NCBI GenBank assembly: GCA_902512685.1
Contig: CABXKH010000001.1
Coordinates: 47,702 to 111,701 of the forward strand
Direction: 5' to 3'
DNA length: 64,000 bases
Source of the DNA: Paracoccaceae bacterium
GTDB taxonomy: Bacteria > Pseudomonadota > Alphaproteobacteria > Rhodobacterales > Rhodobacteraceae
Positions within the stretch are counted from its first letter, which is position 1, and every line of letters begins with the position of its first letter. Below the pieces are notes generated by a model. The model saw nothing but the letters and a program-made list of their open reading frames with translations, was not told the origin of the DNA and ran no database searches. The translations under genes and the position numbers were made by a program. Shown here one piece after another: positions 9,178 through 18,561 of the stretch.

Positions 9178-10707
9178 ATGACACACACACTTTCAAAAAT
9201 GATCTTGCAGCATCCAGATACCGCCCTGGCGCTGGGCGGCGTTGGAGCAGATTGGCTGACCTATGGCGCATTGCGGAAATTAAGCGTTGAGATCGGCCAT
9301 CAGCTACACAGCTGCGGTCTTGGGCGCACAGATCGGGTTGCCATTGTGCTGCCAAATGGGCCCGAAATGGCGGCGGCTTTTATTACTTTGGCACAATGGG
9401 CGGTCACGGCGCCGCTTAACCCGAGCTATACACAAGATGAATTTTCATTTTACTTTAAGGACTTGGAGTCCAAAGCTGTTGTTTTGCCAGAAGGCTATAG
9501 CGGACCTGCCTTGAGCGCTGCACTGGCGTTGGGCACCATGGTTTTGCGCCTGAAACTCACACCGGAAATCGGCGCAGGTGGCTTTGCGCTTAGCGCCGAA
9601 GGCCCCGGGCTGTCTGGGGCAGACACCCGCGCTCCCCACGCAGAGGACGCCGCGCTTATTCTGCACACCTCTGGCACCACATCGCGGCCCAAAATTGTCC
9701 CGCTTCTGCACCGTAATATTTGCGCATCCTCGCAGCATATAGCCGCCTCGTTGACCCTGACAGCTTCGGATCGTTGTCTTAATGTGATGCCGCTGTTCCA
9801 CATTCACGGATTGCTGGCGGCGGTTTCGGCATCGCTGTCCGTCGGCGCTCAGATTTTTTGCACCCCGGGGTTTGATGCGCTTAAGTTTTTTGGCTGGATG
9901 GCTGCACAGCGACCCACGTGGTATACGGCTGTGCCCACAATGCATCAGGCGATCCTATCGCGGGCAGCGCGCAATGAAAGTGTCATTGCCGATGTGCCGC
10001 TTCGGTTTTTGCGGTCGTCCTCTGCCTCTTTGCCGCCGCAGGTTTTTGCAGCATTAGAGGATGCTTTTGAGGCCCCTGTTATCGAAGCCTACGGCATGAC
10101 AGAGGCCGCGCATCAAATGGCGGCAAACCCGCTGCCGCCAAAACCGCGCAAACCGGGCTGTGTGGGCATTGCCGCCGGCCCGCAAGTGCGCATCGCAGAT
10201 GAGAGCGACAACAAGCTTATGGACGGGTTGGGCGAAATTGTCATTTCGGGGCCAAACGTAACGCCCGGATATGAAAGCAACCCGGATGCCAATGCCCAAA
10301 GCTTTTTCGAAGCCGGTGGCAATCGGTGGTTTCGTACCGGCGATCAGGGGCAGCTTGATTCTGAGGGCTATTTGACCATCACCGGGCGGCTGAAAGAGAT
10401 TATTAACCGGGGCGGCGAAAAAATTTCACCGCGTGAGGTTGACGAAGTGTTAATGGATCATCCGGCAGTGGCGCAGGCCGTCACCTTTGCCGTCCCGCAT
10501 GACAAGCTGGGCGAAGATGTGGCGGCTGCTGTGGTCTTGGCACAGGATGAAACTGCTTCGGAACAAGAGCTAAGCGGCTTTGCAAAACAGCGTCTGACGC
10601 GGTTCAAAGTGCCGCGCAAAATTGTCATTGTAGAGGAAATTCCCAAAGGCGCTACAGGCAAGCTGCAACGCATAGGCTTGCACAAAAAACTTGGATTGGA
10701 GCTGTGA
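9178..10707 (+). CDS. Acyl-CoA synthetase, oxalyl-CoA-synthetase-like
   Basis: AMP-forming acyl-CoA ligase of 509 residues. It has the P-loop motif HTSGTTSRPKIVPL near residue 163, PLFHIHGLL, the A5 motif YGMTEAAHQM near 304, and the C-terminal hinge and lysine region GYLTITGRLKEIINRGGEKISP and KGATGKLQR. The TSRPK variant and the overall spacing resemble the AAE3/Pcs60 oxalyl-CoA synthetase branch, but substrate cannot be fixed from sequence. The next gene starts one base after its stop, so the two are co-translated. Confidence 0.85.
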   Translation: MTHTLSKMILQHPDTALALGGVGADWLTYGALRKLSVEIGHQLHSCGLGRTDRVAIVLPNGPEMAAAFITLAQWAVTAPLNPSYTQDEFSFYFKDLESKAVVLPEGYSGPALSAALALGTMVLRLKLTPEIGAGGFALSAEGPGLSGADTRAPHAEDAALILHTSGTTSRPKIVPLLHRNICASSQHIAASLTLTASDRCLNVMPLFHIHGLLAAVSASLSVGAQIFCTPGFDALKFFGWMAAQRPTWYTAVPTMHQAILSRAARNESVIADVPLRFLRSSSASLPPQVFAALEDAFEAPVIEAYGMTEAAHQMAANPLPPKPRKPGCVGIAAGPQVRIADESDNKLMDGLGEIVISGPNVTPGYESNPDANAQSFFEAGGNRWFRTGDQGQLDSEGYLTITGRLKEIINRGGEKISPREVDEVLMDHPAVAQAVTFAVPHDKLGEDVAAAVVLAQDETASEQELSGFAKQRLTRFKVPRKIVIVEEIPKGATGKLQRIGLHKKLGLEL

Positions 10708-10708
10708 G

Positions 10709-11746
10709 TTGACCAAGGTTTGCATTTTCGGCGCAGGGGCCATTGGCGGATATCTGGCGCATGCGCTGCATGAAGGCGGCGCCGAGGTATCGTTAATTGC
10801 GCGCGGCGGTCACCTGACGGCAATGCAGCAAAACGGCATCACCGTGATCAAAGATGGCTCCGAAACAACCTATAAACTGGCCGCAACCGATGACCCACAC
10901 AGCATGGGACGCCAAGATTATGTCATTTCTGCCCTAAAGGCCCATTCCGTGGCGCCTGTAATGGATTTATTCAAGCCGCTTCTGGCAGATCACACCGCCC
11001 TTGTCCCCGCCGTCAATGGCATCCCATGGTGGTATTTTCACAAAGCCGGCAGCGGCACCGCGCTGGAAAATAAATGGCTTGAAACCGTCGATCCGGGCGG
11101 CGTGCAATGGAAAGGCTTTGGGCCTGAACGCGCCATAGGATGTGTGGTTTATCCAGCTTGCGAACTTGTGCAGCCGGGTATTATTGCGCATAAATCCGGC
11201 GATCGATTTAGCTTAGGCGAACCTGACGGACAGCGCAGCGAACGCGCTATGACACTATCGAAATTAATGCGCGACGGCGGTTTGCGCGCGCCGGTTAAGC
11301 CGCGCTTGCGCGATGAAATATGGATCAAGCTTTGGGGCAACGCCACGTTTAATCCAGCATCGACTCTAACCGGTGCGAGCTTGGATCTGATTGGTAATGA
11401 CCCCGCCTGCCGGGCGGTCATCCGGGATGCCATGGCCGAGTGCCGGCACGTGGGCGAAGCGGTTGGCGCGCGTTTTAACGTGGATATTGAAAGACGGATC
11501 AATGCAGCGGCTGAAATTATTGGCCATAAACCCTCTACCTGCCAAGATGTTGAGCAAGGCCGACCAATGGAGCTTGACGCACTGACCAGCAGCGTGTTGG
11601 AATTGGCGCGCAGGTTGAATATTGCAACCCCAACGCTTGATGCTTTGGCTGCACTGGTGCGGTTGCAGGGCGCGGTATTGGGGCTTTATGAGCGCCGTCC
11701 AGAGATTGAGGCGGCTATCGTCGCCAAACCCAGAAATGGGGCATGA
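10709..11746 (+). CDS. 2-dehydropantoate 2-reductase-like dehydrogenase
   Basis: NAD(P)-binding reductase of the ApbA/PanE superfamily, about 345 residues. The N-terminus VCIFGAGAIGGYLAHAL is the Rossmann loop, ALKAHSV and the VNGIPWWYFH segment lie at the active site, and KLWGNATFNPASTLTG contains the conserved Lys and Asn. The start is TTG (reads MTKVCIF), one base after the preceding stop with GGAG upstream; an earlier in-frame ATG at 10691 lies inside the upstream gene. Being coupled to a CoA ligase rather than to pan genes, it may reduce another 2-oxo acid. Confidence 0.85.
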   Translation: MTKVCIFGAGAIGGYLAHALHEGGAEVSLIARGGHLTAMQQNGITVIKDGSETTYKLAATDDPHSMGRQDYVISALKAHSVAPVMDLFKPLLADHTALVPAVNGIPWWYFHKAGSGTALENKWLETVDPGGVQWKGFGPERAIGCVVYPACELVQPGIIAHKSGDRFSLGEPDGQRSERAMTLSKLMRDGGLRAPVKPRLRDEIWIKLWGNATFNPASTLTGASLDLIGNDPACRAVIRDAMAECRHVGEAVGARFNVDIERRINAAAEIIGHKPSTCQDVEQGRPMELDALTSSVLELARRLNIATPTLDALAALVRLQGAVLGLYERRPEIEAAIVAKPRNGA

Positions 11747-11778
11747 ACATCGCTATTTTCAGTGCAGCACTCAAAAGC

Positions 11779-12171
11779 TCAAATTGACATATATTCACTA
11801 ATAAAATGCTCGATCACAGGTCTGACAGATCGGGGAATATCAAGCGTTTTCAACTGTATAGGGGTAAGCACCGCAAAGTCTGCGCCTTCTCCAAGTGAAA
11901 TTTGGCTGACCTGAATGCGTTCACGGGTGGTAAAAACATAAATCTGATCTACCAGCTCCGGTGGATCACAAACAAATTTCACAAAAGGTACAAGGCTTTG
12001 AAGGTCTAAGTTAATCCCCAACTCTTCTTTTATTTCCCGCGCACAGGTTTGGCGCAAATCTTCATTGCCCTCTACATGACCGCCGAACATGCTCCATCTG
12101 CCGGGGTGTGCAATATGCGTAAAGGGATCGCGGAACTGAAGTAATAACCGATTTCTTTGGTCCATCATCAA
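11779..12171 (-). CDS. Nudix hydrolase, 5' end doubtful
   Basis: Hydrolase of nucleoside-diphosphate-X compounds. The Nudix box is perfect: GHVEGNEDLRQTCAREIKEELGI-type spacing (G-x5-E-x7-RE-x-x-EE-x-G) from about residue 31. The frame starts at TTG-ATG-ATG (12171/12168), which cuts off the first beta strand. The same frame stays open upstream and reads GYSQERVAALLMMDQ, a normal Nudix N-terminus, but has no start codon there. An ATG at 12208 with GGGG before it would enter this frame if one G in the GGG at 12200-12202 were absent. The 5' end is therefore either frameshifted or the start is non-canonical. Confidence 0.78.
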   Translation of the reverse strand: MMMDQRNRLLLQFRDPFTHIAHPGRWSMFGGHVEGNEDLRQTCAREIKEELGINLDLQSLVPFVKFVCDPPELVDQIYVFTTRERIQVSQISLGEGADFAVLTPIQLKTLDIPRSVRPVIEHFISEYMSI

Positions 12172-12316
12172 AAGCGCCGCGACGCGCTCTTGGCTGTATC
12201 CCTGTCATTCCCCTATGGTCGTAAATTCATTTTCTTCCAATGCCGCCACCTTAAATACCGATTAAATCTGTTGTGGGTATACCGCATTGAGTATCGGCGC
12301 TCAGGGAAAATATCAA

Positions 12317-12883
12317 TCAAGTCTGGCTTTCAACGCCGCGTTTCACAATGCGATCCTCTTTTGAAATTTCCCCATCTTGATAAACGCTGCACAAAAGACC
12401 GCGCAGCCGTATGGGCCGGTATTTGGGGGTATTAATCCACTCGAAAGCCTCTGCACCATAGCGCGCCTTCCATTTGACGCAGGCGGTATTGAACACGCCC
12501 GACACCCGCAACACAGAGCTGCCAATTTTAAGCAAAGTTCCCGTGGGCATATTGGCCTCAGAGCAATCTAGATCAGCTATAATGGTATCGCCCGGATGCA
12601 GCATGTTTTGCGGATTAAACCGCACCGCATCATGTACCCTGAGCCCCAAAATAGAAACTTGGATCGCCGGATCGGGCGCGCCATCGGGCAATTTCATCCA
12701 TGGCGCCTTTAGCCACCGCTCTCCGGTAATTCCGCCACGGCGCGTGACCTCGATTTGGTTGGGAAACTGGCGCGCGCCAAACCCGGGCCGAAAACACAAA
12801 GTCTCAATAGGCACATCATCTTTTGGCGCGTCTTTAATCTGTGTAATTGCCGCATCAAGAACGGCTTTTGTAACAAAATCCAT
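12317..12883 (-). CDS. MOSC domain protein
   Basis: A 188-residue protein of the MOSC (molybdenum-cofactor sulfurase C-terminal) superfamily. Typical parts are GITGERW near residue 52, a beta-barrel core with MLHPGDTIIADLDCSEANMPTG, and the conserved cysteine in FNTACVKW near residue 133. Family members include YiiM-like and mARC-like molybdoproteins; this one is a stand-alone MOSC domain and its substrate is unknown. It begins two bases after the dusA stop, so both are probably one transcript. Confidence 0.83.
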   Translation of the reverse strand: MDFVTKAVLDAAITQIKDAPKDDVPIETLCFRPGFGARQFPNQIEVTRRGGITGERWLKAPWMKLPDGAPDPAIQVSILGLRVHDAVRFNPQNMLHPGDTIIADLDCSEANMPTGTLLKIGSSVLRVSGVFNTACVKWKARYGAEAFEWINTPKYRPIRLRGLLCSVYQDGEISKEDRIVKRGVESQT

Positions 12884-12885
12884 TA

Positions 12886-13896
12886 TTATGCAGCCGCCTG
12901 CCCCGTCACATGACCAAGCGCTTCTTCCACCAAATCAGTACCGCCAATATGGCCGCGCTCAGACAAAATCCGCCGCCAAGCCCGTGCCCCGGGCCGGCCG
13001 GCAAAAAGCCCCAGCATATGCCGCGTAATTTGATTTAGTTTGCCCCCCGATAAAAGATGCGCGTCAATATAGGGCAGCATTTGCTGCACCACTGTCACCG
13101 GATTGACCGCATTGCCCTGACCAAAAATGTGCTGGTCGGCGGCGGCCAGGATATCGCTCGGCTGATGGTAAGCTGCACGGCCAATCATCACACCATCCAT
13201 GCCAGCCTCCAGAAACGACGCCGCCTGATCAAGCGATGTAATACCGCCATTGACCGATAGGTACAGCGCGGGAAACAAGCCCTTCATCTGTTGAACCAAC
13301 GGATAATCAAGTGGCGGAATATCGCGGTTTTCTTTTGGGCTTAACCCCTGAAGCCAGGCTTTGCGCGCATGAATTGCAAAACGCCCCACACCTGCGGCAG
13401 ACACCTGCGCCAAAAACTCGGGCAATATTTCCTGCGGCTCTTGGTCATCAACCCCAATGCGGCATTTTACCGTCACCTCAACATCCACGGCAGCAATCAT
13501 TTCCGCGCAGCACTCTGCCACCAGTGCAGGGGTTTTCATTAATACGGCGCCAAAAGTGCCCGATTGCACCCGATCCGATGGACATCCCACGTTGAAATTG
13601 ATCTCATCATAGCCGGCCTCGGCCCCTAGGCGCGCGGCTTGCGCCAGCTCTTTAGGGTCTGAGCCACCAAGCTGTAGGGCCACCGGATGCTCGGCTGCAA
13701 CAAAGTCAAGCAAATGCAATGCGCCGCCGCGCACCAAAGCCGGCGCTGTGACCATTTCGGTATAAAGCAGAGCGTTTTTGCACAGCAAACGGTGTAGGTA
13801 CCGACAATGGCGATCCGTCCAGTCCATCATCGGCGCCACGGATAATCGGGCCGCACGTTGAAGGGCGTTGGGTGCTAAAGTAGAGGTGCTTTTCAT
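12886..13896 (-). CDS. dusA: tRNA dihydrouridine synthase A
   Basis: FMN enzyme reducing uridines 20/20a in tRNA. The 336-residue protein begins with a variable tail and then LSVAPMMDWTDRHCRYLHR, the DusA signature. The catalytic Cys lies in NFNVGCPSDRVQSG near residue 105, and NGGIT with GVMIGRAAY binds the FMN phosphate. Length and motifs match DusA rather than DusB or DusC. It is the first gene of a dusA-MOSC pair. Confidence 0.96.
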   Translation of the reverse strand: MKSTSTLAPNALQRAARLSVAPMMDWTDRHCRYLHRLLCKNALLYTEMVTAPALVRGGALHLLDFVAAEHPVALQLGGSDPKELAQAARLGAEAGYDEINFNVGCPSDRVQSGTFGAVLMKTPALVAECCAEMIAAVDVEVTVKCRIGVDDQEPQEILPEFLAQVSAAGVGRFAIHARKAWLQGLSPKENRDIPPLDYPLVQQMKGLFPALYLSVNGGITSLDQAASFLEAGMDGVMIGRAAYHQPSDILAAADQHIFGQGNAVNPVTVVQQMLPYIDAHLLSGGKLNQITRHMLGLFAGRPGARAWRRILSERGHIGGTDLVEEALGHVTGQAAA

Positions 13897-14031
13897 TGTA
13901 AACAGCGGTTTTTTTAAGGATTTAGCTCTTTTACACAGCTCAGTTGCCTTTTGTCACCCCTACAATGGACAGGTGACAAAGAAACAAAGATGGCTTAACA
14001 GCCAAACAAATACCCTATAAGAGTTTTATTC

Positions 14032-15030
14032 ATGCACATATTCATCACAGGCGTAGCGGGTTTTATCGGAGCAAATGCCGCAAATCAGCTATTGGCAATC
14101 GGCCATCGGGTCACTGGCATCGATAACCTTAATGATTATTACGATCCACAGTTAAAAAAGGACCGCCTTCAACGACTTGAAGGAGACAATAAGTTCCAAT
14201 TTGTCAAAGGCAACATCCAAGATCCGGGTATTTTAGCCGGCCTTTTTGCCGATGGCGGCTTTGATGCGGTGATCCATATGGCCGCGCAAGCGGGCGTTCG
14301 CTATTCCATTGACAACCCGCGCAGTTATCTGGACAGCAATCTGGTTGGCACATTTGAGCTTTTGGAAGCAGCGCGGGCCAATCCCCCAAAACATATGCTT
14401 TTGGCGTCAACTTCCTCTGCCTATGGCGCCAACACCGAAATGCCCTATCAAGAGGTGCAAAAGGCCGATCATCAAATGTCGTTTTATGCGGCCACCAAAA
14501 AGGCCACAGAAGCGATGGCCCATTCCTATGCGCATCTTTACGCTCTGCCGATCACAATGTTTCGGTTTTTTACAGTTTATGGCCCTTGGGGCCGGCCGGA
14601 CATGGCACCGATTAAATTTGCCCGCAAAATTTTAGATGGGACACCCATTGATGTTTACAATCACGGCAATATGCGGCGTGATTTTACCTATGTGGATGAT
14701 CTGGTTCGGGCTTTGACACTTTTGCTTGACAAGGCCCCGACCCAAACACCGATTGCCGATGTGGCCGATAGCCTGTCGCCTGTGGCACCCTTTCGCGTTG
14801 TTAATATTGGCAATAACAAACCTGTGGAACTTCTTGATTTTATATCTGAAATAGAAATGTCTCTTGGTAAACAAGCGGTGCAAAACCTCATGGAGATGCA
14901 GGCCGGAGATGTTGCAGCCACATGGGCTGACACCGCGCTTTTAGAGGCTTTAACCGGCTATGTTCCGCGCACAGATATCAAGATCGGTGTCAAAGCCTTT
15001 GTCGATTGGTATCAGAGCTATTATGGTTAA
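14032..15030 (+). CDS. NAD-dependent epimerase, UDP-glucuronate 4-epimerase type
   Basis: Extended short-chain dehydrogenase of 332 residues with GVAGFIGANAANQL (NAD loop), DNLNDYYDPQLKKDRL, a catalytic Ser in STSSAYG, and the YxxxK pair in YAATKKATE. The phrase FRFFTVYGPWGRPDMAP is characteristic of the CapI/LpsL UDP-glucuronate 4-epimerase group, which makes UDP-galacturonate for capsule or lipopolysaccharide. It precedes three KDO-synthesis genes on the same strand, supporting a role in surface polysaccharide. Confidence 0.88.
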   Translation: MHIFITGVAGFIGANAANQLLAIGHRVTGIDNLNDYYDPQLKKDRLQRLEGDNKFQFVKGNIQDPGILAGLFADGGFDAVIHMAAQAGVRYSIDNPRSYLDSNLVGTFELLEAARANPPKHMLLASTSSAYGANTEMPYQEVQKADHQMSFYAATKKATEAMAHSYAHLYALPITMFRFFTVYGPWGRPDMAPIKFARKILDGTPIDVYNHGNMRRDFTYVDDLVRALTLLLDKAPTQTPIADVADSLSPVAPFRVVNIGNNKPVELLDFISEIEMSLGKQAVQNLMEMQAGDVAATWADTALLEALTGYVPRTDIKIGVKAFVDWYQSYYG

Positions 15031-15090
15031 GGCTCTGGTCAAAGCCTCGCCAAACAGGTTATGAGAGCGCAAATATCAGGAACTGTACCA

Positions 15091-16041
15091 ATGAGCGAAA
15101 CAATTGATCACGCCCGCCGCGTTTTGACCATTGAAGCGGAGGCTTTGCAGCTACTTGCAAATCATTTGCCGGATGATTTTTCGTCGCTTACCGAAGCAAT
15201 TCTGGCCTGCAGCGGGCGGGTGATTGTGTCGGGAGTGGGAAAATCTGGGCACATTGGGCGCAAAATTTCTGCCACGCTGGCCAGCACGGGAACGCCCTCT
15301 TATTTTGTGCATGCCACCGAAGCCAGCCACGGCGATCTGGGAATGATTATCGAAGGGGATTTATGTCTTTTGATTTCCAACTCAGGGGAAACTGTTGAAC
15401 TGCGTGACATCGTTGCCCATACGCGCCGGTTTTCAATTCCCATGGCGGCTATATCTTCCAAAGCTGGCAGCACCTTGATGAAAGCGGCCGATTTTGCCCT
15501 GTGCCTGCCCGATGCACCGGAAGCCTGCGCCATTGGCATGGCCCCCACCACATCAACCACAATGATGATTGCCTTGGGGGATGCCTTGGCAGTCGCTTTG
15601 ATGAAAAAGCGTAATTTTAAAGCCGAGAACTTTTCGGTATTTCATCCGGGCGGCAAACTTGGCGCGCAAATGGCCAGTGTTGGCGATTTAATGCATGGCC
15701 GGGATAAAATGCCTTTTGTCGCACCAGATACTTCTATGCAGGATACGTTGCTTGAGATGACCTCGAAAGGCTTTGGGGTTGCGGTTGTCTTAGATAACGG
15801 CCTTGTTTCAGGTGTTATTTCAGACGGCGACCTGCGCCGCCATATGCATCATCTGATGGAGAAAACAGCCTCTGAAATTGCAAGTCCGGACCCGATCACA
15901 GTTAAGCCCGATCTTTTCGCCGCCGATGCATTGCGTATTATGAACAATCATAAAATCGGCGTTCTGGTGGTGGTCGATGTCGACGGCATGCCCCAAGGCA
16001 TTTTCCATATTCAAGATTTACTACGTGCAGGTGTTGTATGA
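15091..16041 (+). CDS. kdsD: Arabinose-5-phosphate isomerase KdsD/KpsF
   Basis: Converts ribulose 5-phosphate to arabinose 5-phosphate, first step to KDO. The protein has an SIS sugar-isomerase domain (VSGVGKSGHIGRKISATLAS, ISNSGETVELRDIV, HPGGKLGAQM) followed by two CBS domains (VGDLMHGRDKMP and SGVISDGDLRRH). I chose the ATG at 15091 (MSETIDHARR) with AGGA upstream; an in-frame ATG at 15061 is also possible. It overlaps kdsB by four bases. Confidence 0.94.
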   Translation: MSETIDHARRVLTIEAEALQLLANHLPDDFSSLTEAILACSGRVIVSGVGKSGHIGRKISATLASTGTPSYFVHATEASHGDLGMIIEGDLCLLISNSGETVELRDIVAHTRRFSIPMAAISSKAGSTLMKAADFALCLPDAPEACAIGMAPTTSTTMMIALGDALAVALMKKRNFKAENFSVFHPGGKLGAQMASVGDLMHGRDKMPFVAPDTSMQDTLLEMTSKGFGVAVVLDNGLVSGVISDGDLRRHMHHLMEKTASEIASPDPITVKPDLFAADALRIMNNHKIGVLVVVDVDGMPQGIFHIQDLLRAGVV

Positions 16042-16829
16042 AAACAGTCATCATCATCCCTGCCCGCTATGCCAGCAGCCGTTTTCCGGGAAAGCCTCTG
16101 GCGGCGCTGAAATTGGCCGATGGATCGCGCAAAAGCCTCATTGAGCTCAGTTGGGAAGCTGCAAAGCAAGTTCAGGGCATTTCGGAGGTTTATGTGGCAA
16201 CGGATGATGATCGCATCCGTAATGCGGCGATTGAGTTCGGCGCCGAGGTGATCATGACCAGTTCAAACTGCGCCAATGGCACAGAACGCTGCGCCGAAGC
16301 GCTTGAGAATGCAAAACTTGATTCTGATCTGGTGATTAATTTACAAGGCGATGCACCGCTGACGCCGCCATGGTTTATTGAGGCGCTGATTGATGCCATG
16401 CGCAATGATCCCGCGGCTCAGATGGCGACGCCTGTGCTGCAAGTTGATCCCATGACCTATGGGCTGTTCACAGAAGATCGCCGCAATGGCCGCGTTGGCG
16501 GCACAACGGCAGTTTTTGATCGCAGCAACAACGCGCTTTATTTTTCCAAAGAGGTTTTGCCGTTTCTACAGCTTGATCATCTGGCCGATAAAGCGGATAT
16601 TCCGGTCTACCATCACGTCGGCGTTTACGCCTATCGGCCCGAGGCACTAAAGGCCTACATGCAATGGCCAGAGGGCCGTTTGGAAAAACTCGAAGGGCTC
16701 GAACAGCTCAGATTTTTGGAAAATGCCGCACAGGTTAAATGTGTTGAAGTAGATGCCCGCGGCAAGGTCTTTTGGGAGTTAAACAACCCAGAAGATATCG
16801 CCCGCATTGAAAAGGTTTTAAAGGCATAG
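16038..16829 (+). CDS. kdsB: 3-deoxy-manno-octulosonate cytidylyltransferase
   Basis: Activates KDO with CTP to CMP-KDO. The 263-residue protein begins VIIIPARYASSRFPGKPL, the nucleotide-binding signature of the family, and has VYVATDDDRIRNAA, LVINLQGDAPLTPP and a conserved VYAYRPEAL near the C-terminus. It overlaps kdsD by ATGA and is followed two bases later by kdsA, so the three genes form one tight operon. Confidence 0.96.
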   Translation: MKTVIIIPARYASSRFPGKPLAALKLADGSRKSLIELSWEAAKQVQGISEVYVATDDDRIRNAAIEFGAEVIMTSSNCANGTERCAEALENAKLDSDLVINLQGDAPLTPPWFIEALIDAMRNDPAAQMATPVLQVDPMTYGLFTEDRRNGRVGGTTAVFDRSNNALYFSKEVLPFLQLDHLADKADIPVYHHVGVYAYRPEALKAYMQWPEGRLEKLEGLEQLRFLENAAQVKCVEVDARGKVFWELNNPEDIARIEKVLKA

Positions 16830-16831
16830 GC

Positions 16832-17659
16832 ATGCAACAAAAAACTGTTAAAGTTGGTAATATTAAAATTGGTGAAAATCATCCCATTGCGTTTATCACT
16901 GGCCCCTGCCAGCTTGAAAACCGCGATCATGCGATGATGATGGCCGATAAAATTTCAAACCTTTGCGCAAAAAATGGCGCGCAGTATATCTTTAAAGCCA
17001 GCTATGACAAAGCCAACCGGTCTTCGATTTCATCTGCGCGCGGGATCGGTATGGATGAAGGCTTGCGGATTTTAAACGATATTTCGCGCGAATTTAACTG
17101 CCCCGTCATTACCGATGTGCATGAGGCAAGCCAATGCAAGGCGGCAAGTGAGGCTGTTGATATTTTGCAGATACCTGCCTTTTTATGCCGGCAAACCGAT
17201 CTGCTGCTGGCCGCTGGAAAAACGGGAAAGCCCGTCAATGTCAAAAAGGGTCAGTTCATGGCCCCTTGGGATATGTGGAATGTTGCGGAAAAAATTGCCA
17301 GCACCGGCAATCGGGACATTCTGCTGTGCGAACGGGGCACATCATTTGGATATAACACTTTGGTCAATGACTTTCGCGGCCTGCAAACCATGGCTGAAAC
17401 AGGGTATCCAGTTATTTTTGACGCCACCCATTCGGTGCAGCAGCCCAGCGGGCAAGGCAATACATCTGGTGGTGAACGGCAGTTTGTGGCAGGATTGGCC
17501 CGCGCTGCCTGCGCCATGGGGGTCAGCGGTGTTTTCATTGAAACCCATCAAGATCCTGACAATGCGCCCTGCGACGGCCCAAATATGATCGCAATAGATC
17601 AAATGGGGGCTTTGATGGACGATTTGTTGGCCTTTGACGCGCTGCGCAAGGGGTTATAA
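16832..17659 (+). CDS. kdsA: 2-dehydro-3-deoxyphosphooctonate aldolase (KDO-8-phosphate synthase)
   Basis: Condenses phosphoenolpyruvate with arabinose 5-phosphate. The 275-residue protein has ITGPCQLENRDHA near the N-terminus, FKASYDKANRSS for phosphoenolpyruvate binding, LQIPAFLCRQTDLL, KKGQFMAPWDM, and IFDATHSVQQP. Last gene of the kdsD-kdsB-kdsA operon. KDO is needed for lipopolysaccharide and also for capsules, and the upstream UDP-glucuronate epimerase makes either fate possible. Confidence 0.97.
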   Translation: MQQKTVKVGNIKIGENHPIAFITGPCQLENRDHAMMMADKISNLCAKNGAQYIFKASYDKANRSSISSARGIGMDEGLRILNDISREFNCPVITDVHEASQCKAASEAVDILQIPAFLCRQTDLLLAAGKTGKPVNVKKGQFMAPWDMWNVAEKIASTGNRDILLCERGTSFGYNTLVNDFRGLQTMAETGYPVIFDATHSVQQPSGQGNTSGGERQFVAGLARAACAMGVSGVFIETHQDPDNAPCDGPNMIAIDQMGALMDDLLAFDALRKGL

Positions 17660-17691
17660 GCAGTTTACTCTGTTTAATAGGGATGGGGTTA

Positions 17692-18561
17692 TCATAGGTC
17701 CCGTTCGCCTAGGATATTAATGTAGTTGGCCGCAAAGATAATCCCTGCCCCCAAAATCACCAGCGCATCCACAGGTTCAGAATAAACGACGAATCCAATC
17801 ACAACGATGGCCGGTAAACGAATAAAGTCAATCGGAGCAATCAGCGTGGCAGGTGCAAGCGAAAGCGCGGTGGTCAATGAAAAATGGGCGGTCAGGCCAG
17901 CACAGGCAATAAGGATCACCCAAGGCAGGTTTGGCGCGGATGGCAGAGCTATATCACCATCATAGCCGGCACAAACCACCCCAAAGCCGAGTTGAAAAAG
18001 CGTCATATAAAAAAGCACGGTTAGAATTGTTTCGCTTTGCGTTAACTTCTTGGTCAATACAATTGAACCCGCAAAACCAATCGCCGCAAGCGCGGCGCTT
18101 ATGACCCCAAACCCCAGCCCCGACAACGCCGGTTGGGCGACCAGTAAAGCGCCGCCGAAGCCGATGAGACCAACTGTGATTTTTTTACGGGTCAAGCGTT
18201 CGCCTAGAATAAACGGTGACAAAATTAAAATCCAAAGCGGCGTGGTAAATTCCAGCGCGAACACCTGCGCAAGCGGGATCACAGTGATGGCAAAAAACCA
18301 TAGGTTCTGGCCAGTAAAATGAAACAGGTTCCGGATCACATGAATACCCATATGGCGCCTTGATATATTTTTACGTTCACCCCGGACAAAAATAAATCCA
18401 AGCACCAGTAAAAATCCGATCAGGCTGCGAAACAGCATGATCTCAAAGGTATCAAGTTGTAAACTTACCGCCCGTTCGGCCACGGCCATTGCCACAAAAG
18501 AAGCAATTGCGCCGGTCATATAAAAGAACGCCTTGGTATGCTGGACTTGGCGCTGTGCCAT
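17692..18561 (-). CDS. EamA/DMT family transporter
   Basis: Inner-membrane transporter of 289 residues with about ten hydrophobic segments and the two-repeat EamA pattern (FRSLIGFLLVLGFIFVRGE in the first half, IDFIRLPAIVVIGFVVYSEPVDAL in the second). Members export metabolites or amino acids; nothing here fixes the substrate. The start ATG has AAGGTG about eight bases upstream. It converges with kdsA. Confidence 0.88.
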   Translation of the reverse strand: MAQRQVQHTKAFFYMTGAIASFVAMAVAERAVSLQLDTFEIMLFRSLIGFLLVLGFIFVRGERKNISRRHMGIHVIRNLFHFTGQNLWFFAITVIPLAQVFALEFTTPLWILILSPFILGERLTRKKITVGLIGFGGALLVAQPALSGLGFGVISAALAAIGFAGSIVLTKKLTQSETILTVLFYMTLFQLGFGVVCAGYDGDIALPSAPNLPWVILIACAGLTAHFSLTTALSLAPATLIAPIDFIRLPAIVVIGFVVYSEPVDALVILGAGIIFAANYINILGERDL

